This document shows positions 25,840-34,381 of a stretch of 64,000 bases of DNA, piece by piece. The position numbers and the translations under genes were made by a program. Source of the DNA: Bacteroidota bacterium (GTDB lineage: Bacteria; Bacteroidota; Bacteroidia; Bacteroidales; Dysgonomonadaceae); assembly GCA_023437305.1 (NCBI GenBank), contig JAEZGN010000010.1, forward strand, positions 62,001 to 126,000, written 5' to 3'. Within the stretch, counting starts at the first letter, position 1, and every line of letters starts with the position of its first letter. The notes under the pieces were generated by a model. That model was not told the DNA's origin. It ran no database searches and was given only the letters and a program-made list of their open reading frames with translations.

Positions 25840-28239
25840 TTAGAATCTATAATTCAATGCAAGAGATATGGTACGCAATTTCTGCGGTGTAACTGTACTC
25901 CATCCTCCGTAATATTTTTTGTTGGCGAGGTTATCCCCTTTCAAACTGATGGTATAGTTATCTCCATTATAAGAAATCAACGCATTGAAAATAGTATAAC
26001 TTGGTAAAGTGAAACTACCGGTTGAGTGTCTGTTGAGTGTTTTATATTCTGATGCGTAGTTAGCACCTGCGCCTATTCCCCACCCTTTCAGCGAACCTGT
26101 AGTCAATTTGTAGCTTACCCATGCATTAAACAAGTTTGCCGGACCTGACTCTTCCGATCTTAGACCGATATAATCACCATCGGCAGCATCCTTTGTTATC
26201 TTATTGTAATTGTGGCTATAACCCGCAATCATATTCAACCCTACAACAGGATTGGCGATAAGGCTTACTTCTACCCCTCTACTTTTTACCACTCCACCTT
26301 GAATTACATTCAACACATTCGCCGGATCAGCCATCGTTTTGTTAGAAACTTTGATGTCATAGTAACTCACAGTCAACGAAACTCTATCGCTATACAGGTT
26401 GCTTTTCACACCCACTTCCCACTGATTCGCTTTCTCTGGTTTCAATATCTTCATTGTGGTATTACCCGAACCATCGTGCTGCGTTACAGGTTCAAGATTT
26501 TGAAAACCATTCATATAATTGGCAAACAAAGAAAGATGTTGTAAAATTGGCTGGTAAACAAGACCTAATTTTTGAGAGAAGGTTACCTGATTTTTCACCT
26601 CTTTAGTATTCCACGAAGTTGATGCTGAATAGTTATCCAAACGAAGTCCTACTAATGCAGACAGTTGAGGAGTAAAGTTGACAACATCAGACAAATAAGT
26701 ACTCCAAATCTTAACTGTAGAGTTGGATACACTTCCCGGATCAGCAGCCAAGAGAGCATCCACCCCTGTAGCAGTAAGCACACCTGTATCTGTCTGATTG
26801 GCAAGCGACACCACGCCGTTTGCAACCCAAGCATAACTATTATCCTGATATTCTTTCTGTAAATAATCTACACCAAAAACAACTCTGTTACGCATGTTAC
26901 CAAACTTATGATCTCCTGTAAAATTTTGCTGAACATTTATAGCATCGGTAGAAGAATTTAATCTGGAGATGTAGCGTGTAAAATCGCTACCATTTACATT
27001 ATCCCATAAATATTGATAATACCCATCCGATTTTGTATTACTGGCAGCCACAATGGTCTGCGAGTTCCAGTTTTCATTGATTTTATACAAAGCCTGAGCT
27101 TGCATACCATATGTAGGATTATTGACAGCTAGCCGATTACTTGTATATGACTTTTTATAGTTCTTATCAAACAAATCCATATTTGAGAAAGTTACAGGAG
27201 CAGAGCGGTATAAGAAAATCATAGGAGCTGTTGTTCTCTCCAATGATTTATATTCCGTATTAATAAAGAAAGTCAAGCGATCTGAAGCCTTAAACTTAAA
27301 GCTAGGAGCTATAAAAAATGATTTTGAATAACCATTATCCTGAAATGTATTTTCATAATGGTAAGCACCATTGATTCTCATACTGGCTTTGTCGCTCAAC
27401 GGGGTATTTACATCCGCTGTTACTCTGTTTAGCCCATAACTACCTGTAATGTAACCAAACTCTCCGCCAAAAGTATCGTACGGTTTCTTGGTAACGACAT
27501 TGATCAGACCTCCATAATAAATAAGGTTCCCGCCATACAGTGTTCCCGAAGGACCTTTTACCACTTCTATATTTTCTACATTCGCCGGATCCAAAGCTCC
27601 GTTGCTGATGTTAGCCACACCATTCACAATGGTTGGTTGCAAAGAAAATCCGCGCATGGTGTAATATTCCGCACCATCATTTGCACGTCCGGTACTTTCC
27701 CACAGACGGGTTATACCTGTCGCATTTTTCAATGCTGTATTGAGGCTTGTAACGACTTGTTCTTTAATAACCGTCTTGTTGATTGTATTATATACCTGTG
27801 GATTTTCCAAGTCGGCAAGTGGGAGTTTAGCAACCGATGCACTCATTTTTTCAGCAAATGGGTTCTTCTTGGTTGCTATAATTTCTATCTCTTGCAGATT
27901 TTCAGTCGTTTCGTTCAAGAAAACATCCTGAACCTGTAGGTCTTTGCCTGACTCTACAGCGACTTCTACTTTAGACAATTGCAGTCCCACAGATGAAAAC
28001 AAGAGGGTGTAATGTCCGGCATGGACGCCTGATATCTTATAGAATCCTTGAGCATTCGACATATCGCTCCTATGTAATTCTTCGATCGTTATACTAACGT
28101 TAGAAGCTGGTTTTCCATCAGAAGTAAATACCCGACCACTTATAACAGCCGATTTTTGCTGTGCAGACAATGATATGACAATGCCCATAAGCAAAAACAT
28201 TATACCGAACAGGCGTAAAGAAATACGTTGTTGTTGCAT
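25840..28239 (-). CDS. TonB-dependent siderophore-type receptor
   Basis: This 799-residue outer-membrane receptor has a signal peptide (about 1-26), a CarboxypepD_reg-like beta-sandwich (about 30-110, ISGRVFTSDGKPASNVSITI), a TonB plug (about 130-245, with the VNGVANISNGALDPANVENIEVVKGPSGTLYGG region split by barrel start) and a barrel ending SLALNYRF. The plug wording (MRGFSLQPTIVNG, EVVKGPSGTLYG) matches the FhuA/FhuE siderophore class. It precedes the PepSY protein by 94 bp in the same orientation, which supports an iron-uptake unit. The specific siderophore is unknown. Confidence 0.9.
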   Translation of the reverse strand: MQQQRISLRLFGIMFLLMGIVISLSAQQKSAVISGRVFTSDGKPASNVSITIEELHRSDMSNAQGFYKISGVHAGHYTLLFSSVGLQLSKVEVAVESGKDLQVQDVFLNETTENLQEIEIIATKKNPFAEKMSASVAKLPLADLENPQVYNTINKTVIKEQVVTSLNTALKNATGITRLWESTGRANDGAEYYTMRGFSLQPTIVNGVANISNGALDPANVENIEVVKGPSGTLYGGNLIYYGGLINVVTKKPYDTFGGEFGYITGSYGLNRVTADVNTPLSDKASMRINGAYHYENTFQDNGYSKSFFIAPSFKFKASDRLTFFINTEYKSLERTTAPMIFLYRSAPVTFSNMDLFDKNYKKSYTSNRLAVNNPTYGMQAQALYKINENWNSQTIVAASNTKSDGYYQYLWDNVNGSDFTRYISRLNSSTDAINVQQNFTGDHKFGNMRNRVVFGVDYLQKEYQDNSYAWVANGVVSLANQTDTGVLTATGVDALLAADPGSVSNSTVKIWSTYLSDVVNFTPQLSALVGLRLDNYSASTSWNTKEVKNQVTFSQKLGLVYQPILQHLSLFANYMNGFQNLEPVTQHDGSGNTTMKILKPEKANQWEVGVKSNLYSDRVSLTVSYYDIKVSNKTMADPANVLNVIQGGVVKSRGVEVSLIANPVVGLNMIAGYSHNYNKITKDAADGDYIGLRSEESGPANLFNAWVSYKLTTGSLKGWGIGAGANYASEYKTLNRHSTGSFTLPSYTIFNALISYNGDNYTISLKGDNLANKKYYGGWSTVTPQKLRTISLALNYRF

Positions 28240-28438
28240 TTGTAAGTAATTTTATGATAATAATTTTGTATGTTAATCAGCTTAACACACATATGTTTCA
28301 GATATACATAAACAAAGTTTATTTCTACTATCAAAAGATTATAGATATTTTTGTTATCCTTTGGGGATGAGCCCGGCATTTTTAGTCTCCTTAATTTCCC
28401 TACTCGTTTATATAAAAATAAACAGTGCTTTTTCGGGA

Positions 28439-28446
28439 CAAAAATA
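28439..28446 (-). promoter_or_regulatory. Candidate -7 element of the siderophore receptor gene
   Basis: Minus-strand TATTTTTG with a TTG 20 bp upstream (28467-28469) fits the two-part Bacteroidetes promoter. It predicts an unusually long leader of about 190 nt. Confidence 0.45.
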
Positions 28447-28802
28447 TAAATCGACACAAAAAGCTACAATCACCATAAATAATGATTTTGAATAGAAAAA
28501 ACACCTACTTTCAGGTATATAAAGATTAAGTATAATTACAGGGGAACATTTGAGATTGAAAGAGTTGACTTTTTTACAGAAATAAGCAGTGATAGTCTAT
28601 TTAAGTAATTCAGATTATTTACAACAAGGAATGTAATACAAAAAACAAAGGAAAATCAAATAATCTAACTCCTATAGGGAGGAACAAATTACTAAATTGC
28701 CTATCTTTACCATGTTACTATATCTTATAATAAGACAAACTCTTTCTGTATAAAAACAATAAGATTTTATCTTTATTAGGGTAGGCACAGAGGATAAAAA
28801 AG

Positions 28803-28843
28803 GTAACACATAAAAACAGCGATAAAACTGTCACTTTTGTCAC
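28803..28843 (+). promoter_or_regulatory. Composite repeat GTRACA-N20-TGTYAC-TTT-TGTYAC upstream of lpd
   Basis: GTAACA at 28803-28808, 20 bp, TGTCAC at 28829-28834, TTT, TGTCAC at 28838-28843. The same layout occurs upstream of pabB and holB. It lies 35 bp upstream of the lpd -7 element, a place suited to an activator. Confidence 0.6.
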
Positions 28844-28878
28844 CTTTTGCTTATAAGATACTGAAAATGAACATCAAT

Positions 28879-28886
28879 TATTTTTG
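28879..28886 (+). promoter_or_regulatory. Candidate -7 element of lpd
   Basis: TATTTTTG, about 36 bp before the lpd start codon. A further TGTTAC half-site lies just downstream at 28893-28898. Confidence 0.5.
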
Positions 28887-28922
28887 TAACCTTGTTACTT
28901 TTTTTACTATATAATTTAGAAT

Positions 28923-30278
28923 ATGACTTTATACGATGTTGCTATTATTGGAGGAGGACCTGCCGGTTATACCGCAGCCGAAAGAGCTTCTGCCAACGGA
29001 TTAAAAACTGTATTATTCGAAAGGAATGCATTGGGTGGCGTATGCCTCAATGAAGGTTGCATCCCTACCAAAACACTTCTATACTCGGCAAAGACCCTAG
29101 ATAATGTAAAAAACTCTGCAAAGTATGGAGTCGGCGTAGAAGAAAGCCCGACTTTCGATCTACCTAAAATAATTGCCCGTAAACAAAAAACAGTGCGTAA
29201 GCTGGTAGCCGGTATCAAACAGAAAATGGCTGCACATGATGTAACAGTAATCATAGGTGAAGCAACCATCGAAGGTGAAGACGGGGAGCGCAATATTGTC
29301 ATATCATGCAACGGTGAAACGATTACCGCAGCAAAGGTTTTATTATCAACAGGCTCTGAAACAATTATCCCTCCCATCAAGGGACTAAGCGAATCAGGAT
29401 ACTGGACATCGAAAGAAGCATTGGACAACAAAGACGTACCGGAATCTTTAGCCGTTATCGGAGGGGGAGTTATCGGTATCGAGTTTGCTTCATTCTTTAA
29501 TAGTCTGGGGGTAAAAGTGACAGTGATAGAAATGTTACCCGAGATACTCGGAGCAATGGACAAAGAACTATCAGCCATGCTTCGTGCAGAATATACTAAG
29601 AAAGGTATCGATTTTCACCTGAGCACCAAGGTCGTTGAAATAAAAGACGGCCAGATCATTATCGAAAAAGACGGGGAACAATCGACAATCGAAGCCTCTC
29701 AGATATTATTGAGTACAGGACGACGCCCTGTTACTGCAAACCTGAATCTGGATAAGCTAAACATCGAATTATTTAGAAACGGCGTGAAGGTAAATGAGAA
29801 TATGCAAACATCTCACCCCAATGTATATGCATGCGGAGATATTACAGGATATTCACTCCTGGCACATACTGCGGTACGCGAAGGGGAGGTAGCCATCAAT
29901 CATATTCTAGGAAAAACCGATAGCATGAGCTACAAGGCAATATCGGGAGTGGTATATACCAACCCTGAGATTGCAGGAGTAGGACAAACAGAAGAAGAGC
30001 TTACGGCTAAAGGTATAAAATACACTGCTCACAAACTCCCAATGGCATATTCGGGACGCTTTGTAGCTGAAAATGAACTTGGAAATGGTGTTTGTAAACT
30101 GATCATCGACGAAGATTCGAGAATCATAGGTTGTCACATGCTGGGTAATCCCGCTTCGGAACTGGTGGTTATAGCCGGCATTGCTATCGAAAAAGGATTT
30201 ACTGTAGAAGAGTTTCAGAAAATTGTATTCCCTCATCCTACAGTGGGAGAGATTATACATGAATCGCTGTTCTTATAG
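28923..30278 (+). CDS. lpdA: Dihydrolipoyl dehydrogenase
   Basis: This 451-residue flavoprotein is the E3 component that reoxidises dihydrolipoyl groups in 2-oxoacid dehydrogenase or glycine cleavage complexes. It shows the FAD loop GGGPAGYTAAERA, the redox disulfide in GGVCLNEGCIP, the NAD loop GGGVIGIEFASFF, and the C-terminal catalytic His-Glu in HPTVGEIIHESLF. The gene is alone on its strand, with E1 and E2 genes not in this window. It carries its own promoter and one of the three composite repeats. Its 3' end faces nadK across 15 bp. Confidence 0.95.
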   Translation: MTLYDVAIIGGGPAGYTAAERASANGLKTVLFERNALGGVCLNEGCIPTKTLLYSAKTLDNVKNSAKYGVGVEESPTFDLPKIIARKQKTVRKLVAGIKQKMAAHDVTVIIGEATIEGEDGERNIVISCNGETITAAKVLLSTGSETIIPPIKGLSESGYWTSKEALDNKDVPESLAVIGGGVIGIEFASFFNSLGVKVTVIEMLPEILGAMDKELSAMLRAEYTKKGIDFHLSTKVVEIKDGQIIIEKDGEQSTIEASQILLSTGRRPVTANLNLDKLNIELFRNGVKVNENMQTSHPNVYACGDITGYSLLAHTAVREGEVAINHILGKTDSMSYKAISGVVYTNPEIAGVGQTEEELTAKGIKYTAHKLPMAYSGRFVAENELGNGVCKLIIDEDSRIIGCHMLGNPASELVVIAGIAIEKGFTVEEFQKIVFPHPTVGEIIHESLFL

Positions 30279-30293
30279 TCTTACGGGAAGGCC

Positions 30294-31163
30294 TTAGCTC
30301 TGGCGGGGATCAACACCCCACATGAGTTTACTTCTCAACGTTTTGTAGAAGGTATTATCTTTCCGTTTTAATACCTGAAGGGTAAAATCTGCCTTCTTTA
30401 CAGTCAGCTTCGTCCCTGCCTGAAATACATTAGACCTTCCATCCAACGAGATGAGAAAACTATTGTTGCGGCTTTCTACATCGAAGGTGATAATGCTGTC
30501 GTCTGTTATAACCAAAGGTCTGTCTCCCAGGCTATGAGGGGCTATGGCTGCAATAACGAAGTTGCAGGCATCGGGTGCTATTATCGGCCCTCCCACACTG
30601 AGTGAATATGCTGTAGAGCCTGTAGGTGTAGCCATAACGAGCCCGTCAGCTTCATAAGAAGTCAGGTATTCGTCGTTGATATATGCATGTACGGTGATCA
30701 TCGAAGCCGTATCCTGCTTCATAATAGCCACTTCGTTGAGAGCATAGTTGAAGCCATGATATATCTTATGTTCGGTAGTCAGATGTAGTTGGCTACGATG
30801 TTCGATACGGTAGTTCCCCGAAAACACATCTTCGAAGGTAGCTTCCAGATCTTCTTCGCCTACATCTGCCAGAAAGCCTAATCGTCCGGCATTTATACCG
30901 AGTATCGGAATATTCTTTTTGCCTATTACCGACGCAGTACGCAGGAATGTTCCGTCTCCTCCGATTGTTACCACCAAGTCAACATCGAACTCACTGTTCT
31001 TTATAATACCAGCGATATCATATTGCAAGTGAAGGCAATCTCTTAAGTAGTAATAGAATTTCTCCTGAAGATAGATTTCTACGTTGTTATCTTTTAAGAT
31101 TCCAAATAACTTTTCGACCTGTTCTTTCTTCTGATGTTTGCTACCGAATATGGCTATTTTCAT
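30294..31163 (-). CDS. nadK: NAD kinase
   Basis: This 289-residue enzyme phosphorylates NAD to NADP. It shows the family motifs VTIGGDGTFLRTA (GGDG), NAGRLGFLAD and ATPTGSTAYSLSVGGPI in the right order and spacing. It is cytosolic and essential in most bacteria. It is transcribed divergently from pdxJ with 202 bp between them, a pairing seen in other Bacteroidales as far as I recall. Confidence 0.96.
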   Translation of the reverse strand: MKIAIFGSKHQKKEQVEKLFGILKDNNVEIYLQEKFYYYLRDCLHLQYDIAGIIKNSEFDVDLVVTIGGDGTFLRTASVIGKKNIPILGINAGRLGFLADVGEEDLEATFEDVFSGNYRIEHRSQLHLTTEHKIYHGFNYALNEVAIMKQDTASMITVHAYINDEYLTSYEADGLVMATPTGSTAYSLSVGGPIIAPDACNFVIAAIAPHSLGDRPLVITDDSIITFDVESRNNSFLISLDGRSNVFQAGTKLTVKKADFTLQVLKRKDNTFYKTLRSKLMWGVDPRQS

Positions 31164-31261
31164 CGCATTTACTTTTAACGGAACCTATTTATATACAAAC
31201 AAATGATTTTCTAAGCTGTTAATAAAACAGAACTGATACGCGCTTTCTCATCAAATCATAT

Positions 31262-31269
31262 TACATTTG
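31262..31269 (+). promoter_or_regulatory. Candidate -7 element of pdxJ
   Basis: TACATTTG fits TAnnTTTG and gives a leader of about 90 nt before the pdxJ start. Confidence 0.4.
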
Positions 31270-31365
31270 TAGTTTGATATCGTTCCACAAAGGTGCTAAA
31301 AAAGTTTTATCTATTAACATCTATCTCTAGCAATTTGTGAAGAACGGCGGTTTTAATGGTTTGAC

Positions 31366-32097
31366 ATGACAAAGTTAAGTGTAAATATTAATAAGGTTGC
31401 AACACTACGCAATGCTCGAGGAGGTAATGTTCCGGATGTTGTACAAGTTGCTCTCGATTGCGAAAGATTTGGTGCAGAAGGTATAACAGTTCATCCTCGT
31501 CCCGACGAAAGACACATTCGATTCAAAGACGTATATGACTTAAAGGCAAAGATCAGAACTGAATTTAATATCGAAGGTTATCCTTCACAAAAGTTCATAG
31601 ACCTTGTTACAACGATACGTCCCACACAAGTAACACTTGTTCCGGACAAGCCAGATGCTATTACATCCAATGCCGGCTGGAACACTGTTGAACATCAACA
31701 ATTCCTATCCGATTTGGTTGATACATTCAGGGCTGTAGGAGTACGCACATCTATCTTTGTTGGCACAGAACTCGAAATAATAGAGGCCGCAGCAAAAACG
31801 GGAACAGACAGGATTGAGCTATATACAGAGCCTTATGCCTCCAATTATGTCAAAAACAAAGAGGCTGCCATAGAGCCTTTTGTAGTTGCGGCCAAATTAG
31901 CAAAGAAACTTGGACTAGGATTAAATGCGGGTCATGACCTCAGTCTTGAAAATTTGAATTATCTATATGAAAATATACCCACAATAGATGAAGTCTCTAT
32001 CGGGCATGCCCTTATCAGCGACGCATTGTATTTGGGTCTTGAAAATACAATAAAGGCATACAAGGATTGCCTGAAACCAAAAACTGAAGTAGACTAA
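31366..32097 (+). CDS. pdxJ: Pyridoxine 5'-phosphate synthase
   Basis: PdxJ condenses 1-deoxyxylulose 5-phosphate with 3-amino-2-oxopropyl phosphate to make pyridoxine phosphate. The 243-residue protein shows LSVNINKVATLRNARGG, the phosphate/substrate segment HPRPDERHIRF and LNAGHDLSLENL, all conserved in the family. Two bases separate it from the TonB-family gene, so they are likely co-transcribed. Confidence 0.96.
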   Translation: MTKLSVNINKVATLRNARGGNVPDVVQVALDCERFGAEGITVHPRPDERHIRFKDVYDLKAKIRTEFNIEGYPSQKFIDLVTTIRPTQVTLVPDKPDAITSNAGWNTVEHQQFLSDLVDTFRAVGVRTSIFVGTELEIIEAAAKTGTDRIELYTEPYASNYVKNKEAAIEPFVVAAKLAKKLGLGLNAGHDLSLENLNYLYENIPTIDEVSIGHALISDALYLGLENTIKAYKDCLKPKTEVD

Positions 32098-32099
32098 AA

Positions 32100-32963
32100 A
32101 TGGAAGCTCAGAAGGATAAAATAATAGGTCTAGGTGCAACAATCGGATTTCACTTGCTAATTATCTTAGCTCTTATTTTTTATACCCTCGATTTGACACC
32201 AATGGCAAGGACTGCCGAAGATTTGGGAGGAGTTCCTGTTATGTTTGGCAACGTACCCGATGCATTTGGAGACGATGAGCCCTTTGGTAGAGGCAATGGA
32301 GATACCGGAGCTGAAGAAGCCACTTCACCCAATGTGGTTGAAGATCCGATCCCGATGGTAGAGAACACTGCAACCAAAACAAAACCGGCAGTATCGAACA
32401 CAAAAGAAGCTCCCGTTACTCAAAATCTGGAAGAAACAGTAGCCATAAAAGAAGCTAAGAAAAAAGCTGAAGAAAAGAAACAGCAAGAAGCAGACGAAAG
32501 ACGAAAGAAAGCTGAAGCTGACCGTGTAGCACAACAAGAAGCGGCTAAGAAAGGACAAATCAACAACCAAATGGCCGGACTGTTTGGCAACGGAACAGGC
32601 AGCGGCAGCAGAGGCAATACTGAAGGAACAGGCACACAAGGTGTACCAACAGGAAATGCCAGCTATGGCAAAACGTCAGGTGTTGGCGGCTGGGGATCAT
32701 TCGATCTTGGTGGACGCAGCCTTGGCAGCGGCGGGCTGATCAAACCCAACTATTCGGTAGACGATTACGGTACTGTTGTTGTCGATATATTGGTAAATGC
32801 TAAAGGTGATGTAGTAGAAGCTACAATCGGAAAAGGCACAAATACACCAAATACAAACCTGCGGAACGAAGCTCTAAGAGCCGCAAAAAGGACAAAATTC
32901 AACACAGTGTCATCCGTCACCAATCAAAAAGGAACAATCACATATAAGTTTAATTTAAATTAA
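32100..32963 (+). CDS. TonB-family energy transducer / TolA-like protein
   Basis: This 287-residue protein has one N-terminal membrane helix (about 9-28), an acidic/Gly linker, a long Lys/Glu/Ala-rich coiled-coil stretch (about 112-150, EAKKKAEEKKQQEADERRKK), a Gly/Ser-rich region, and a C-terminal TonB-like domain (about 215-287, VDILVNAKGDVVEATIGKG ... TYKFNLN). It should span the periplasm and couple ExbB/ExbD to outer-membrane receptors, though a TolA-like role is possible. In related Bacteroidales the exbB/exbD genes often lie between pdxJ and tonB; they are absent here. Confidence 0.85.
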   Translation: MEAQKDKIIGLGATIGFHLLIILALIFYTLDLTPMARTAEDLGGVPVMFGNVPDAFGDDEPFGRGNGDTGAEEATSPNVVEDPIPMVENTATKTKPAVSNTKEAPVTQNLEETVAIKEAKKKAEEKKQQEADERRKKAEADRVAQQEAAKKGQINNQMAGLFGNGTGSGSRGNTEGTGTQGVPTGNASYGKTSGVGGWGSFDLGGRSLGSGGLIKPNYSVDDYGTVVVDILVNAKGDVVEATIGKGTNTPNTNLRNEALRAAKRTKFNTVSSVTNQKGTITYKFNLN

Positions 32964-33512
32964 ATGGATATGAAAACTATATTTTTATTTCTGACCACAG
33001 GATTTGAAGAGATTGAAGCTCTTGGCACAGTCGATGTTCTTCGCCGTGGAGGTTTGGATGTGAAAACCGTTTCGTTGACTGACAGCAAACAAGTGGTTGC
33101 CAGTCATCAAGTACCTGTAATAGCCGACCTGATGTTCGACGAGGTTGACTTTTCTAAAGCAGAAATGCTTGTTTTGCCCGGAGGCACAACAAAATTCAAC
33201 GAACACGAAGGCTTGAAAAAAGAGCTACTCGCTTTTGCCAACAAAGGCGAAAAGGTTGCTGCAATATGCGCTTCGCCGATGGTCTTAGGAGGTTTAGGTC
33301 TTTTGGAAGGGAAGAAGGCAACAGCCTACCCCGGATTTGAACAATACCTGAAAGGAGCTACATTGCAAACAGAAAAAGCTGTTGTAATAGACGGAAATAT
33401 AACTACCGGAAGAGGTCCCGGACTGACTATCGATTTTGCGCTAAGCCTTGTTGAACAATTGGCAGGTAAAGCAAAGAGAGATGAAGTCGCAGCCGGCTTG
33501 TTGGTTCAGTGA
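32964..33512 (+). CDS. DJ-1/PfpI family protein
   Basis: This 182-residue DJ-1 family protein has the conserved Glu near residue 18 (TTGFEEIEALGT) and the nucleophile-elbow Cys in VAAICASPMVLGG. Family members act as glyoxalase/deglycase-like or redox-protective proteins, and some bear the name ThiJ. The start at 32964 follows the preceding stop codon directly; the ATG two codons later (MKTIFLF) is an alternative. It closes the pdxJ-tonB cluster and is followed by a hairpin and the DedA gene. Confidence 0.9.
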   Translation: MDMKTIFLFLTTGFEEIEALGTVDVLRRGGLDVKTVSLTDSKQVVASHQVPVIADLMFDEVDFSKAEMLVLPGGTTKFNEHEGLKKELLAFANKGEKVAAICASPMVLGGLGLLEGKKATAYPGFEQYLKGATLQTEKAVVIDGNITTGRGPGLTIDFALSLVEQLAGKAKRDEVAAGLLVQ

Positions 33513-33524
33513 AAAATTTAATGG

Positions 33525-33554
33525 GAAATGATGAGGTGCGAATCTCATCATTTC
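33525..33554. promoter_or_regulatory. Intercistronic hairpin before the DedA gene
   Basis: Perfect 11-bp arms GAAATGATGAG/CTCATCATTTC enclose an 8-nt loop in the 79-bp gap. There is no T run, so processing or transcript stability is more likely than termination. Confidence 0.5.
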
Positions 33555-33591
33555 TCGTATTACCATAAAAATTAAGTAACACAACATTAAA

Positions 33592-34284
33592 ATGGAATTC
33601 TTACACGAAGTTTGGAACTTCTTTCTTAACCTGTTAAGAGATACAGGCGGAACATTAGACATGCTGGTAACTGAATATGGCTTATGGGTATATGCCATTT
33701 TGTTTTTGATCATTTTCTGCGAAACAGGTTTGGTTGTAACACCATTTTTACCGGGTGACTCTTTATTATTTCTAGCAGGGGCTATCGCCGTACGTCCCGA
33801 TAATCCGCTACATATCTATTACCTTGTCGGTATACTGATTGTAGCAGCCGTTATAGGAGATGCAGTAAATTATTCGATAGGCCGTCTCTTTGGAGAAAAG
33901 CTCTTTAGCAATCCCAAATCGAAGATATTCAAGCAAGAATATCTTGAAAAAACAAACAAGTTTTACGAAAAACATGGAGGCAAAACCATCATCCTTGCCC
34001 GCTTTGTACCTATTGTTCGCACCTTCGCTCCTTTTGTTGCTGGCATGGGCAAAATGAGCTATAAACATTTCTTCTCCTACAATGTTATAGGAGGTATAGC
34101 ATGGGTGGTTATCTTTTGTGCTTTAGGTGCTATTATAGGAAGTAACGAATGGGTAGAAAAAAATCTCGACAAGGTAGTCTTTATTATTGTTGTTGTATCT
34201 ATTCTTCCGGGTGTTTACGAAGTAGCTAAGGCTAAGTGGGAATCAAAAAAGGAAGCGAAAGCTAAAGCCAAAATAGGAAATTAA
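33592..34284 (+). CDS. DedA family (VTT domain) membrane protein
   Basis: This 230-residue integral membrane protein has the DedA core: FCETGLVVTPFLPGDSLLFLAGA, a second half with ARFVPIVRTFAPFVAGMGKM, and about five helices, ending in a basic tail. DedA proteins are implicated in flipping undecaprenyl phosphate and other lipids. The conserved acidic residues (E and D in FCET and PGD) and R-F-x-P-x-x-R motif are present. A strong terminator follows. Confidence 0.93.
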   Translation: MEFLHEVWNFFLNLLRDTGGTLDMLVTEYGLWVYAILFLIIFCETGLVVTPFLPGDSLLFLAGAIAVRPDNPLHIYYLVGILIVAAVIGDAVNYSIGRLFGEKLFSNPKSKIFKQEYLEKTNKFYEKHGGKTIILARFVPIVRTFAPFVAGMGKMSYKHFFSYNVIGGIAWVVIFCALGAIIGSNEWVEKNLDKVVFIIVVVSILPGVYEVAKAKWESKKEAKAKAKIGN

Positions 34285-34317
34285 GAAAGATAATTAAATT
34301 TATCTTTATATATAAAT

Positions 34318-34362
34318 AAAACCACCTTACTGATCAACTCTTATCAGTAAGATGGTTTTTTA
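34318..34362 (+). terminator. Rho-independent terminator after the DedA gene
   Basis: Arms AAAACCACCTTACTGAT and ATCAGTAAGATGGTTTT (one G-T wobble) enclose an 8-nt loop and are followed by a T run. Confidence 0.88.
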
Positions 34363-34381
34363 ATTTTAATATATCTACAAT

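Larger units (their letters stand above)
28240..28922. other. 683-bp divergent intergenic region (receptor / lpd)
   Basis: No convincing gene is present. On the minus strand, TATTTTTG at 28439-28446 with TTG 20 bp upstream would start a leader of about 190 nt for the receptor gene; this leader holds a GC-richer block around 28355-28410 that might fold. A GATAAT-A-ATT sequence at 28256-28265 weakly resembles half of a Fur box. On the lpd side there is a TATTTTTG element at 28879-28886 and a composite GTRACA-N20-TGTYAC-TTT-TGTYAC block at 28803-28843. The middle (28450-28800) shows nothing I recognise. Confidence 0.55.

Noticed and set aside
28250..28440. Cobalamin, TPP or FMN riboswitch in the receptor leader
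   Set aside because: None of the conserved core blocks of these classes could be matched by eye.
28200..28457. 85-residue minus-strand frame upstream of the siderophore receptor, with an AAGGAGA-like site before an internal ATG
   Set aside because: It overlaps the receptor start, has no recognisable domain, and SD-type sites are little used in this phylum. A leader peptide cannot be ruled out but is unsupported.
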